A program made the position numbers and the translations under genes. Under the pieces are notes generated by a model. The model ran no database searches. It was not told the DNA's origin and saw only the letters and a list, made by a program, of their open reading frames with translations. A stretch of 64,000 nucleotides of DNA, taken from contig LLKB01000006.1 in NCBI GenBank assembly GCA_001414325.1, positions 124,001 to 188,000 of the forward strand. Direction: 5' to 3'. Within the stretch, counting starts at the first letter, position 1; each line of letters starts with the position of its first letter. Positions 50,782 to 60,636 of this stretch are shown piece by piece. Origin of the DNA: Butyribacter intestini (GTDB lineage: Bacteria; Bacillota; Clostridia; Lachnospirales; Lachnospiraceae).

Positions 50782-52080
50782 ATGTTTAGAAAGAAAATAA
50801 ACAGCACATATGGAATTATAAAGGCAGCGGTGAGTTTATTGCTTGTCATTTCGCTTACAGGATGTTCGTTATCCGGCGGTGATAAAAAAGCTGAAAATAC
50901 AAAGGCACCTGCGTCTACCGTAAAACAGGCAGAGGTAAAAACTTTGTCAAAGGAAGATGCATTTGCAAAGGCAGCACAGTATCTTAAGAATATGAGTGTT
51001 GAACAAAAAGTCGGACAGTTATTTGTGGTAAATCTTGAACAGCTCGATTCATCTAAAGGAAGTTATTATGAGTGGAAAAAATGCTCAAAGAAGATGAAAG
51101 AAGCTATTAAGAAAAACAGCATAGGCGGAGTTATAATGTTTTCGAGAAATATCGGAAAAAGAAAGCAGACGAAAAAACTCATAAAAGAAATTCAGAAAGC
51201 TGCTGACATTCCGGCATTTGTAACGGTTGATGAAGAGGGCGGAGAGGTTGCAAGAATCGCAGGCAATCCTGATATGAAAACAACAAAGTATCCTTCAATG
51301 GAGGATGTTGGCAAAAAGAAAGATGCTGATTATGTAAACAATATGGGAAAAACCATAGGAAATGATATAAAAAAGCTGGGCTTTAATGTTGATTTTGCAC
51401 CGGTTGCAGATGTAAAGACGAGTAACCTGAATCTCGAGATAGGTTCAAGGTCATTTGGAAAGGACCCGGACAAGGTGGCAGAGCTTGTGGAGGCATTTGT
51501 AAAAGGTATCCAGTCAACAAATGTTTCGGCAACACTCAAACATTTTCCGGGACAAGGTTCGTCAAAGGGGGATACTCATATTGAAAATGTAAATATTGAC
51601 AGCAGTATAGCTGCACTTAGAAAAGTCGATTTTGTACCTTTTGAAAAAGGAATAAAGGCAGGTGCCGATTTTGTAATGGTATCGCATATATCGGTAAGCA
51701 GGGTTACGGAGACTGCACAGCCGGCAAGTATGTCAGAACTTATCATGAAGACCATACTCAGAGAGGAACTTGGTTTTGAGGGCGTTATAATAACAGATGC
51801 TATGGATATGGCATCAATAACAGACAAATACTCGTCAGAAGAAGCTGCACTAGGTGCATTCGAGGCAGGTGCCGATATAATCCTTATGCCTATGGATTTT
51901 GAAGAAGCATATAAAAATATACTTTCAGCGGTAGACTCAGGTGAGATAGGTATGGACAGACTCGATGAGTCAGTTCAGAGAATACTCACTGTTAAATTCA
52001 TGAGGGGAATAATCCCTGAGAATGTGGATAGTCCGGTACAGGCTGCAACGGCACAGGCGGTAACAACAACACCGCAATAG
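50782..52080 (+). CDS. NagZ-like glycoside hydrolase family 3 lipoprotein
   Basis: This 432-residue protein has a signal peptide with lipobox (ISLTGCSLSG, C28), a short Ala/Lys linker and a GH3 barrel typical of beta-N-acetylhexosaminidases. Seen are VTVDEEGGEVARI, VDFAPVADV, LKHFPGQGSSKGDTH (K253-H254, H266; the catalytic His loop) and ITDAMDMASI with nucleophile D339. It probably trims GlcNAc from peptidoglycan fragments outside the cell. The leader at 50601-50715 may control it. AAAGAGGT precedes the start. Confidence 0.9.
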   Translation: MFRKKINSTYGIIKAAVSLLLVISLTGCSLSGGDKKAENTKAPASTVKQAEVKTLSKEDAFAKAAQYLKNMSVEQKVGQLFVVNLEQLDSSKGSYYEWKKCSKKMKEAIKKNSIGGVIMFSRNIGKRKQTKKLIKEIQKAADIPAFVTVDEEGGEVARIAGNPDMKTTKYPSMEDVGKKKDADYVNNMGKTIGNDIKKLGFNVDFAPVADVKTSNLNLEIGSRSFGKDPDKVAELVEAFVKGIQSTNVSATLKHFPGQGSSKGDTHIENVNIDSSIAALRKVDFVPFEKGIKAGADFVMVSHISVSRVTETAQPASMSELIMKTILREELGFEGVIITDAMDMASITDKYSSEEAALGAFEAGADIILMPMDFEEAYKNILSAVDSGEIGMDRLDESVQRILTVKFMRGIIPENVDSPVQAATAQAVTTTPQ

Positions 52081-52157
52081 ATTTTTTTGTGTTTATATTT
52101 ATGAAGAGTGAAAAGTAACCGTTTTTTGTTATATTTATACGAAAAATCAATATTAAC

Positions 52158-52185
52158 TTGCGATTTTGTAAAAAATTGATATAAT
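52158..52185 (+). promoter_or_regulatory. Promoter of purF
   Basis: TTGCGA (52158-52163), 16 bases and TATAAT (52180-52185) lie 45 bases before the purF start. I see no purine riboswitch in the short leader. Confidence 0.7.
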
Positions 52186-52229
52186 TATATTTGTGGTAAT
52201 TGCGTTAAAATACAAATCCGGAGGAAACA

Positions 52230-53723
52230 ATGAATAACGAAACAAATTATTGCGGGGAAAGAAAATCCTGTCAGAAAGGTGATTGCAAAGGTTGTCTTCT
52301 GAGAGGTATAGAGGAACCTAAACTCGGAGAAGAATGTGGAGTTTTTGGTATGTATGACCTTGATGGAAATGATGTTGCATCTTCAATCTATTATGGATTG
52401 TTTGCATTACAGCATCGTGGACAGGAAAGCTGTGGTATCGCAGTCAGCAGGACAGATGGTCCGCCGAGAAATTCAAATGTATGCAAAGGTATGGGACTTG
52501 TAAATGAAGTCTTTAATGCAGAAAATCTTGAAAAGATGGCAGGTGATATCGGAGTAGGTCATGTGCGTTATTCGACAGCGGGGGCAAGTGTTGCTGAGAA
52601 TACACAGCCACTTGTTTTGAACTATATAAAAGGTACTCTCTCAATGGCACACAACGGAAACCTTGTAAATGCATTAGAACTTAGAAATGAGCTTGAGATG
52701 AACGGAGCTATTTTTCAGACAAGTATCGACTCAGAGGTTATTGCTTATCTTATTGCAAGGGAAAGACTAAAGACCGGAAAAGTTGAAGAAGCCGTTAAAA
52801 ATGCGATGGTTAAGCTTAAGGGAGCATACTCACTTGTTGTGGCAAGTCCGAGAAAACTTATAGGAGCAAGAGATCCATTTGGATTCAGACCACTATGTAT
52901 AGGAAAGAGGGACAATGCATATGTACTTTCATCAGAGTCATGTGCACTCGATACGGTGGGGGCAGAGTTTATAAGAGATGTAGAACCGGGTGAGATTGTA
53001 ACCATCACACAGGATGGCATAAAATCTGACAAGAGTCTGACACAGGCAAAAGCGGCAAAATGTATATTTGAGTATATTTATTTTGCAAGACCTGACAGTT
53101 ACATAGACGGCATATCAGTAAATTCGTCGAGGATAACAGCCGGAAGGATTCTGGCACAGACGCATCCGGTAGATGCAGACATCGTAGTAGGTGTACCTGA
53201 ATCAGGAAATGCGGCAGCTATGGGATATGCAATGGAGTCCGGAATACCTTATGGCATTGCATTCGTCAAGAACAGTTATGTGGGAAGAACATTTATCAAA
53301 CCTAAGCAGTCGGCGAGAGAGTCGAGCGTAAGAGTAAAATTAAATGCGTTAAGGGAAGTTGTAAGGGGCAAGAGAGTTGTAATGATAGATGATTCCATTG
53401 TAAGAGGAACGACAAGTGCAAGGATAGTAAAGATGATAAAAGATGCAGGAGCATCTGAGGTGCATGTACGCATCAGTTCACCACCGTTTCTGTATCCGTG
53501 TTATTTTGGAACGGATGTACCGTCAAGTGATCAGCTTATAGCATACAATCATTCAGTAGAACAGATATGTGAGATGATAGGTGCAGATTCTCTCGGTTAT
53601 CTTGACATAGAAAGATTAAGTGAACTTATAGACGGAGACAAAGGTTATTGTAATGCCTGTTTCTCCGGAAATTATCCTGTAGAGCCTCCTAAGGAGGATA
53701 TAAGAGGAGATTTTGAAAAGTAA
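52230..53723 (+). CDS. purF: Amidophosphoribosyltransferase
   Basis: PurF (497 residues) makes phosphoribosylamine from PRPP and glutamine, the first step of purine synthesis. The N-terminal glutaminase begins at C36 (EECGVFGMYD), and VVMIDDSIVRGTTSARI is the PRPP loop. The four cysteines of the Bacillus-type 4Fe-4S cluster are at about 278, 424, 474 and 477 (GYCNAC). The 35-residue propeptide is long and holds four cysteines (C8, C14, C19, C22), unlike the 11-residue one in Bacillus subtilis. GGAGGAAAC precedes the start. Confidence 0.95.
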   Translation: MNNETNYCGERKSCQKGDCKGCLLRGIEEPKLGEECGVFGMYDLDGNDVASSIYYGLFALQHRGQESCGIAVSRTDGPPRNSNVCKGMGLVNEVFNAENLEKMAGDIGVGHVRYSTAGASVAENTQPLVLNYIKGTLSMAHNGNLVNALELRNELEMNGAIFQTSIDSEVIAYLIARERLKTGKVEEAVKNAMVKLKGAYSLVVASPRKLIGARDPFGFRPLCIGKRDNAYVLSSESCALDTVGAEFIRDVEPGEIVTITQDGIKSDKSLTQAKAAKCIFEYIYFARPDSYIDGISVNSSRITAGRILAQTHPVDADIVVGVPESGNAAAMGYAMESGIPYGIAFVKNSYVGRTFIKPKQSARESSVRVKLNALREVVRGKRVVMIDDSIVRGTTSARIVKMIKDAGASEVHVRISSPPFLYPCYFGTDVPSSDQLIAYNHSVEQICEMIGADSLGYLDIERLSELIDGDKGYCNACFSGNYPVEPPKEDIRGDFEK

Positions 53724-53840
53724 TCCTCAGACACAGGATACGATATGATACGAAAAGTTAAAAATTCAGACCTGATATTATAAACTATGGCACAAAGCTG
53801 ATGATGTTTTATCATCACGGAAGGGAAAGGAATAGAAGAT

Positions 53841-55295
53841 ATGAGTTATGATAGATATACAAGCCCGCTTTCAGAGCGTTATGCAAGTAAAGAAATGCAA
53901 TACATTTTTTCGCCTGATAAGAAGTTTAAAACCTGGAGAAGACTCTGGATTGCACTTGCAGAAGCGGAAAATGAACTCGGACTTAAAAATGAGCATGGAG
54001 AGCCGGCGGTAACTAAAGAGCAGATAGACGAGCTTAAGGCAAATGCCGATAACATAAACTATGATGTGGCAAAACAGAGAGAAAAAGAAGTTCGTCATGA
54101 TGTTATGTCGCATGTATATGCATACGGTGTACAGTGTCCTAAGGCAGCAGGAATCATCCATCTTGGAGCAACATCCTGCTATGTAGGAGACAATACAGAT
54201 GTTATCGTTATGACAGAGGGGCTTAAGCTTGTAAGAAAAAAACTTATCAATGTTATTGACGAACTTTCAAAATTTGCAGACAAATATAAAAGCCAGCCGA
54301 CACTTGCATTTACACATTTTCAGCCGGCACAGCCTACAACGGTAGGTAAGAGAGCTACATTATGGCTTCAGGAATTTGTTATGGATCTTGAAGATGTTGA
54401 ATATGTTCTTTCTACTATGAAGCTTTTAGGTTCAAAGGGAACCACAGGAACGCAGGCAAGTTTCATGGAACTTTTTGACGGTGATGAGGAAAAGGTTAAA
54501 AAGTTAGATGATATTATTGCAAAGAAGATGGGATTTGAAAAATGTTTCCCTGTTTCAGGACAGACATATTCGCGTAAACTTGATACACGTGTATTGAATG
54601 TTCTTGCCGGTGTTGCTGCAAGTGCACATAAATTTTCAAATGATATAAGACTTTTACAGCATCTTAAAGAGATAGAGGAGCCATTTGAGAAAAACCAGAT
54701 AGGTTCATCGGCTATGGCATACAAGAGAAATCCTATGAGAAGTGAGCGTATCGCATCGCTTTCAAGATATGTCATGTCAGATGTGACAAACACAATGTTC
54801 ACATCGGCGTGTCAGTGGTTTGAGAGAACACTTGATGATTCGGCAAATAAGAGAATCAGTGTTCCGGAGGGATTCCTTGCAACAGACGGAATCTTAGACC
54901 TCGTGCTCAATGTTGTTGATGGACTTGTAGTTTATGACAAAGTTATAGAGAAACGCCTTATGTCAGAACTTCCGTTTATGGCAACTGAAAATATCATGAT
55001 GGATTCAGTAAAGGCTGGCGGAAACAGACAGGAACTTCATGAGGAAATTCGTAAACTTTCAATGAAAGCCGGAGAAAATGTAAAGAAATATGGAAAAGAT
55101 AACAATCTTCTTGAACTCATTGCAGACGATGATAAGTTCCCGGTAGGAATTGAAGAATTAAATGCAACGATGGATCCGGCAAAATATGTTGGACGTTCAG
55201 CTTCACAGGTTACGGAATTTCTTGAAAATATCGTAAATCCTATCTTGGATGCAAATAAAGATATATTAGGAGTTAAGGCAGAAATAAATGTCTGA
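53841..55295 (+). CDS. purB: Adenylosuccinate lyase
   Basis: PurB (484 residues) releases fumarate in two steps of purine synthesis. The fumarase-superfamily signature loop IGSSAMAYKRNPMRSERI holds the catalytic Ser (about 288-300). Other family segments are LGATSCYVGDNTDVI and THFQPAQPTTVGKRATLW. It lies 117 bases after purF, and the two probably share a transcript. AAGGGAAAGGAA is the ribosome site. Confidence 0.96.
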   Translation: MSYDRYTSPLSERYASKEMQYIFSPDKKFKTWRRLWIALAEAENELGLKNEHGEPAVTKEQIDELKANADNINYDVAKQREKEVRHDVMSHVYAYGVQCPKAAGIIHLGATSCYVGDNTDVIVMTEGLKLVRKKLINVIDELSKFADKYKSQPTLAFTHFQPAQPTTVGKRATLWLQEFVMDLEDVEYVLSTMKLLGSKGTTGTQASFMELFDGDEEKVKKLDDIIAKKMGFEKCFPVSGQTYSRKLDTRVLNVLAGVAASAHKFSNDIRLLQHLKEIEEPFEKNQIGSSAMAYKRNPMRSERIASLSRYVMSDVTNTMFTSACQWFERTLDDSANKRISVPEGFLATDGILDLVLNVVDGLVVYDKVIEKRLMSELPFMATENIMMDSVKAGGNRQELHEEIRKLSMKAGENVKKYGKDNNLLELIADDDKFPVGIEELNATMDPAKYVGRSASQVTEFLENIVNPILDANKDILGVKAEINV

Positions 55296-55364
55296 TAAAA
55301 ATAATTAAATTAGGGCTTGCAAAAGGGTATGAATTGAAAATTTGGCAAGCAGAATGGAGGCTAT

Positions 55365-56534
55365 ATGGCAGCTAAGCGTATTTTGACTTCCAGGGCAACA
55401 CAAAACATGATAGTGGCAGATGATGTTTATACATCAGATGATAAGCTGGTAATTCCTGAAGGTACGGTACTTACGGAAGATATTATTGATTCACTAAAAG
55501 AATATGGTGTCTTCGCAATTAGAATTAAAGTCGATGATGACGGAAACAATGCAGCAGCGGAGAATGAAAAAGTCACGCCTGCCGGGGACGAAGCCCTGAA
55601 CGAACAGAGGCAGGAAATTAAAAACTCAGCAGAACAGGAACATGAAAGCTTTCTGAAACAAGTTAAAGAGAGCAAAGAGTTTGAAGTGTTTCACAGTGCA
55701 TTTGTTGACAGCGTTGACAATCTTAAAAATGTATTCAGCAAGGTTGTAATGCACAATGAGCAGATAGATGGTGAGTCGATACTCAGCGATGTTGAAAATG
55801 TTGTATCGAAAGGAAGAAATAGTATTCATATTCTTGATATGCTTCAGTGTATGAGAGGGTATGATGATGTAACATATGTTCACAGTGTCAATGTTGCATT
55901 GCTCAGTAATATGATAGGGCGTATTGTATATCCGGACATTAGTGACGAGGAACTTAAGGTACTTACATTGGCAGGACTTCTACATGATATAGGAAAAATG
56001 ATGGTACCTGACAATATAATACAGAAAAAAGGCAGACTTACACTTCCGGAGTATAATCTTGTCAAGACGCATGTACTGTTTGGAAATAATATTCTTAAAG
56101 GCATTGACAATCTTGACCCAAGGATAGCAGAAGTTGCGATGCGTCATCATGAGAGATGTGATGGAACCGGTTATCCGGGGGGATACAAAAGAGAACAGAT
56201 AGAGCCATTTGCGAGAATTGTCGCAATAGCGGATACATATGATGCCATGACATCAGACAGAGCATATAGGGCAGCAATATGTCCGTTTGATGTTATAGAG
56301 ATGTTTGAACGCGAGGGAATCGTCAAGTATGATGTTGCGTTTTTGCTTCCGTTTCTCGAAAAAGCAGTACAGGCATATATGAATACTGATGTAAGGCTTT
56401 CCACAAATCAGATTGGAAAAGTAATAATGATAAACAAAAATGAATTTTCAAAGCCTGTTGTCCAGGTGGGAGATGAATTTTATGACTTATCAAAAGAAAC
56501 AAATGATATTGTTATAGATAAGGTCTTGATATAA
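55365..56534 (+). CDS. HD-GYP domain cyclic-di-GMP phosphodiesterase
   Basis: This 389-residue protein has an N-terminal region (about 1-130) with a DUF3391-like start and coiled-coil linker, and a C-terminal HD-GYP domain. Metal ligands are in LLHDIGKMMVP (H207, D208) and MRHHERCDGTGYPGG (261-273, the GYP motif). It should hydrolyse cyclic-di-GMP, which favours motility over a sessile state. It carries no receiver or membrane domain. It lies between purB and purA, with GGAGG before its start. The purA promoter overlaps its last codons. Confidence 0.93.
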   Translation: MAAKRILTSRATQNMIVADDVYTSDDKLVIPEGTVLTEDIIDSLKEYGVFAIRIKVDDDGNNAAAENEKVTPAGDEALNEQRQEIKNSAEQEHESFLKQVKESKEFEVFHSAFVDSVDNLKNVFSKVVMHNEQIDGESILSDVENVVSKGRNSIHILDMLQCMRGYDDVTYVHSVNVALLSNMIGRIVYPDISDEELKVLTLAGLLHDIGKMMVPDNIIQKKGRLTLPEYNLVKTHVLFGNNILKGIDNLDPRIAEVAMRHHERCDGTGYPGGYKREQIEPFARIVAIADTYDAMTSDRAYRAAICPFDVIEMFEREGIVKYDVAFLLPFLEKAVQAYMNTDVRLSTNQIGKVIMINKNEFSKPVVQVGDEFYDLSKETNDIVIDKVLI

Positions 56535-56554
56535 TTCTTCAAATTAGGTATAAT
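56526..56554 (+). promoter_or_regulatory. Promoter of purA
   Basis: TTGATA (56526-56531), 17 bases and TATAAT (56549-56554) form a near-consensus promoter overlapping the end of the HD-GYP gene. The purA leader would be about 155 nt. Confidence 0.8.
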
Positions 56555-56717
56555 CCATTGTGGTCTTATAAATAAAGACATGAGAATGTTGTCTTACTGC
56601 CGGCGGTCATATCATAAGCACGAACAGTGGTATATTGTCAAAGGGGTCAGCAGACTCGTCTATACATATCGTAAAATATATGGTGTCATACATATTATGA
56701 CAGATTGGAGGATTTTT

Positions 56718-58001
56718 ATGGTTACAGCTATCGTAGGTGCTAACTGGGGAGATGAAGGTAAAGGTAAGATTACTGATATGCTTGGAGAAGAGTCGGACAT
56801 CATCGTTCGTTTCCAGGGAGGAAGTAATGCAGGTCATACAATTATAAACAACTATGGTAAATTTGCATTGCATTTACTTCCATCAGGTGTATTTTATGAT
56901 CATACTACAAGTATTATCGGTAATGGTGTTGCACTCAATATCCCATATTTATTCAATGAAATAAATGAACTTGTTAAAAGAGGAGTACCACAGCCAAAAA
57001 TCCTCGTATCTGACAGGGCTCAGATTCTTATGCCTTATCATGTCGCATTTGATGAGTATGAAGAAGAAAGACTTGGCAAGAAGTCATTTGGTTCTACAAA
57101 GTCAGGAATTGCACCATTTTATTCAGATAAATATGCAAAGATTGGAATCCAGGTTTCAGAGCTTTTCCAGGATGATGATGCATTAAAAGAGAAGATTGAA
57201 AGAATTTGTGTCCAGAAAAATGTTATATTAAAACATTTATACAATAAACCTGAACTTGACCAGGCAGAGATACTTGATACACTTCATAAGTACAGAGATA
57301 TGGTTGCACCATATGTATGTGATGTATCTGCATATCTTAGGAAGGCTATTAAAGAAGGAAAGAATATTCTTTTAGAGGGACAGCTTGGTTCACTCAAAGA
57401 TCCGGACCACGGAATTTATCCTATGGTTACATCATCATCAACACTTGCCGCATACGGAGCAATCGGTGCAGGCATACCACCATATGAGATAAAAAGAATC
57501 GTTACTGTAGTCAAGGCTTATTCGAGTGCTGTTGGAGCAGGTGAATTTGTAAGTGAGATTCTTGATGAGGAAGAAGCAGACAAACTTCGTAAGCATGGTG
57601 GTGACGGCGGAGAGTATGGAGCAACAACAGGTCGTCCTCGTCGTATGGGATGGTTTGACGCGGTTGCAACGCGTTACGGATGTGAGATTCAGGGTGCAAC
57701 TGAGGTTGTACTTACAGTGCTTGATTGTCTCGGTTATCTCAAGGAAATTCCGGTATGTGTAGGTTATGAGATTGATGGAGAAGTCGTAAAAGACTTCCCT
57801 GTTACGGAAAAGCTTGCAAAAGCAAAGCCTGTTTACAAAGTTCTTCCGGGATGGAATTGTGACATAAGCGGAATCAAAGAATATGATAAACTTCCAAAAG
57901 AATGTAGGGACTACATTGAGTTTATTGAAAAAGAAATCGGAGTTCCTATTAAGATGGTATCAAATGGACCAAAGAGACATGATATTATTCATAGAGCTTA
58001 A
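56718..58001 (+). CDS. purA: Adenylosuccinate synthetase
   Basis: PurA (427 residues) joins IMP and aspartate with GTP. GANWGDEGKGKITDML holds the catalytic Asp and P-loop (residues 7-22), VRFQGGSNAGHTI the catalytic His, and GRPRRMGWFDAV the base site. The start at 56718 is set by GGAGG seven bases upstream; the longer in-frame extension from 56580 has no family similarity. It has its own promoter at 56526. Confidence 0.96.
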   Translation: MVTAIVGANWGDEGKGKITDMLGEESDIIVRFQGGSNAGHTIINNYGKFALHLLPSGVFYDHTTSIIGNGVALNIPYLFNEINELVKRGVPQPKILVSDRAQILMPYHVAFDEYEEERLGKKSFGSTKSGIAPFYSDKYAKIGIQVSELFQDDDALKEKIERICVQKNVILKHLYNKPELDQAEILDTLHKYRDMVAPYVCDVSAYLRKAIKEGKNILLEGQLGSLKDPDHGIYPMVTSSSTLAAYGAIGAGIPPYEIKRIVTVVKAYSSAVGAGEFVSEILDEEEADKLRKHGGDGGEYGATTGRPRRMGWFDAVATRYGCEIQGATEVVLTVLDCLGYLKEIPVCVGYEIDGEVVKDFPVTEKLAKAKPVYKVLPGWNCDISGIKEYDKLPKECRDYIEFIEKEIGVPIKMVSNGPKRHDIIHRA

Positions 58002-58022
58002 AAATATATAAATCAAGAAAAT

Positions 58023-58082
58023 ATACGGGTTAGTTGGTTTTCAGATACGGCATAATGCTTTTGAAAAACGATTAGCCCGTAT
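58023..58082 (+). promoter_or_regulatory. Long imperfect hairpin between purA and the PBP gene
   Basis: ATACGGGTTAGT (58023-58034) pairs with ATTAGCCCGTAT (58071-58082) with two G-U pairs, and the stem continues inward with TTTTCA / TGAAAA. It has no T-run after it, so it may be a leader structure for the PBP gene or a mRNA-end hairpin of purA. Confidence 0.5.
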
Positions 58083-58104
58083 AGTGTTAAGTGGAAAGGA
58101 AATT

Positions 58105-60636
58105 ATGAATTACGGCAAAAAAGAGATAGACAGCAAAATAGACAAAATTAATTCATCTAATAAAAAAGTATTCAACAAAATAAAGCTTAATGTAAAGATT
58201 TTTGCTGTTATCATTGTGTTTACCTTGATTTTGTGTGTGGTATTTTCGGTAGTCGGGATAGTAAGAGGACTTACGGACAGTGCACCTGATATAAATGAAG
58301 AAAATATAATGCCTGATGGATATCCTTCCATTATATATGATGCTAACGGCAAAAAGGTTCAAAAACTGATGGGCATAAACGCTAACAGAGAGTATAAAAA
58401 GATAACTGACATTCCTGAGTGTGTTCAGAATGCATTTGTTGCAATCGAGGATGCAAGATTTTACAAACACAGTGGTGTAGATCTTCAGGGAATTTTGCGT
58501 GCGGTGTTTTCAGCATTATCTGATGAAAAAATGACGCAGGGAGCGAGTACCATTACCCAGCAGCTTTTGAAAAATCAGGTGTTTGGCGGTGGAAATGAAA
58601 AGTCATTTTTTGGAAAAGTTTCAAGAAAGATACAGGAACAGTCACTTGCCATTAAGCTTGAAAGTACCATAGACAAGAAAAAAATACTTGAATATTATCT
58701 GAACACGATAAATCTTGGACAAAATACAATGGGGGTTGAGACGGCAAGCAAAAGATATTTTGGAAAATCAGTTTCAAAACTGACGGTATCTGAGGCAGCA
58801 GTGCTTGCAGGAATTACCCAAAATCCGACAGAATATAATCCTATCACAGAGCAGCAGAACAATGAAGCAAAAAGAAAGATTATATTGAAAAATATGCTTG
58901 ATCAGAAATATATAACTGAAGATGAGTATGAGGAAGCATTGGGGGATGATGTTTACAGCCGGATACAAGATATAAATAAAGAAAAAAGGACATCTTCTTA
59001 TGGTGATATAAACTCATATTATGTTGATGCGGTTATTGAAAATGTTGTAAGTGATCTTAAACAGAAACTTGGATATACGGAAACACAGGCATATAATGCA
59101 ATCTACAGGGAGGGGCTGAAAATATATACTTGTCAGGATCAGTCACTTCAAAAGATATGTGATGATGTTATAAACAATGATAAATATTATCAGAAAAATA
59201 CAAAGTCGTATCTTTCATATCAGCTTAAGGTAAAAAAATCAGATGGTGAAACTGAATCATATACTGAGGGCGACGTAAGAGCATTTATAAATGATGCACA
59301 CAAAAAGAGAATAAGTTTTTATTTTAAAAACCGTAAAAAAGCTGAGAAGTATATAAAATTGTTTAAAAAGAAAAATTTGGATAAGCATGATAAGATACTG
59401 AGTGAGAGCATCAATCTGATAAAGCAGCCGCAGGCATCTTTTGTTTTGATGGAACAGTCTACAGGAAAAGTTAGGGCTATAGTGGGAGGAAGAGGTGAAA
59501 AGACAGCAAACAGAACATTGAACAGGGCATCTTCCTCAAAGAGACAGCCGGGTTCTACATTTAAAGTTTTATCGACATATCTGCCTGCACTTGATACAAG
59601 TGGTTTTACACTTGCAAATGTTATGGATGATGCACCATATAAATATCCCGGAACAAATAAGCGTGTAAAAGACTGGGATTCATCAGGATACAAAGGACTT
59701 ACATCACTGCGACAGGGTATTGTCGATTCGGTAAATATTGTTACGGTAAAAACTTTTCAGAAAGTTACACCCCAGACCGGATTTGATTATCTGTTAAATC
59801 TTGGATTTACGACATTAGTTGACCGGCGAGAGACTTCAGATGGGCAGATATATTCAGATATTCAGCTTCCGACAGCACTCGGTGGACTTACGGATGGTGT
59901 AACCAATGTTGAGCTTACGGCGGCATATGCTGCGATAGCAAATGGCGGAACATATATAAAGCCTGTATATTATACAAAAATAGTTGACTCTAAGGGAAAT
60001 GTTCTGCTGCAAAACAGTAAGTCCGGTAAAAAAGTGATGAAGAATACGACGGCATGGCTTCTTACTGATGCAATGAAAGATGTGATAAAAAGAGGAACAG
60101 GAAAGAAAGCTGCATTTAAGAAAATCAAAATGCCACAGGCAGGAAAAACAGGAACAACATCTGACAATACGGACTTCTGGTTTGAGGGATATACACCGTA
60201 TTATACGGCAGGAATATGGCTTGGCTATGATTCGATGTTTACGCAGATGTCAGGAAGTGCAAGCAAGATAATGTGGCGTGATATTATGGAGAAAGTTCAT
60301 AAAGTCAAAAAATTGAAGAATAAAAACTTTAAGAAACCGGAAGACATAATAACTAGAAAAATATGTAAGAAGTGCGGCAAGCTTGCGGTTTACGGTCTTT
60401 GTGACAGAGCACTTGATGGAAATGATATAAAAACCGAATATTTTGCAAGAGGAACACAGCCAAAGGAAAGTTGTGACTGTCATGTGAAATATACTTTTTC
60501 AAATTCAACCGGTCATATGGCAGAAACAGGTGCATCTGCTTCGACTAATGATAAAGTGTATCTCAATAAAGACGAATCAACTTATAAGGCACAGACAAAA
60601 GATACACCGTATCTTATACCAGGCTGGTTGAAATAA
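58105..60636 (+). CDS. Class A penicillin-binding protein (PBP1A type)
   Basis: This 843-residue bifunctional enzyme polymerises and cross-links peptidoglycan outside the membrane. It has a cytoplasmic tail, a membrane segment at about 27-50, a glycosyltransferase domain (EDARFYKHSGVDLQGILRA with E115; GASTITQQLLKN) and a transpeptidase domain (RQPGSTFKV with Ser484, SVNIVTV, KTGTT with K681). After it comes a Cys-rich tail (CKKCGKLAVYGLC, CDCH, about 745-790). AAAGGA before the ATG at 58105 is preferred over a GTG at 58084. Confidence 0.94.
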   Translation: MNYGKKEIDSKIDKINSSNKKVFNKIKLNVKIFAVIIVFTLILCVVFSVVGIVRGLTDSAPDINEENIMPDGYPSIIYDANGKKVQKLMGINANREYKKITDIPECVQNAFVAIEDARFYKHSGVDLQGILRAVFSALSDEKMTQGASTITQQLLKNQVFGGGNEKSFFGKVSRKIQEQSLAIKLESTIDKKKILEYYLNTINLGQNTMGVETASKRYFGKSVSKLTVSEAAVLAGITQNPTEYNPITEQQNNEAKRKIILKNMLDQKYITEDEYEEALGDDVYSRIQDINKEKRTSSYGDINSYYVDAVIENVVSDLKQKLGYTETQAYNAIYREGLKIYTCQDQSLQKICDDVINNDKYYQKNTKSYLSYQLKVKKSDGETESYTEGDVRAFINDAHKKRISFYFKNRKKAEKYIKLFKKKNLDKHDKILSESINLIKQPQASFVLMEQSTGKVRAIVGGRGEKTANRTLNRASSSKRQPGSTFKVLSTYLPALDTSGFTLANVMDDAPYKYPGTNKRVKDWDSSGYKGLTSLRQGIVDSVNIVTVKTFQKVTPQTGFDYLLNLGFTTLVDRRETSDGQIYSDIQLPTALGGLTDGVTNVELTAAYAAIANGGTYIKPVYYTKIVDSKGNVLLQNSKSGKKVMKNTTAWLLTDAMKDVIKRGTGKKAAFKKIKMPQAGKTGTTSDNTDFWFEGYTPYYTAGIWLGYDSMFTQMSGSASKIMWRDIMEKVHKVKKLKNKNFKKPEDIITRKICKKCGKLAVYGLCDRALDGNDIKTEYFARGTQPKESCDCHVKYTFSNSTGHMAETGASASTNDKVYLNKDESTYKAQTKDTPYLIPGWLK

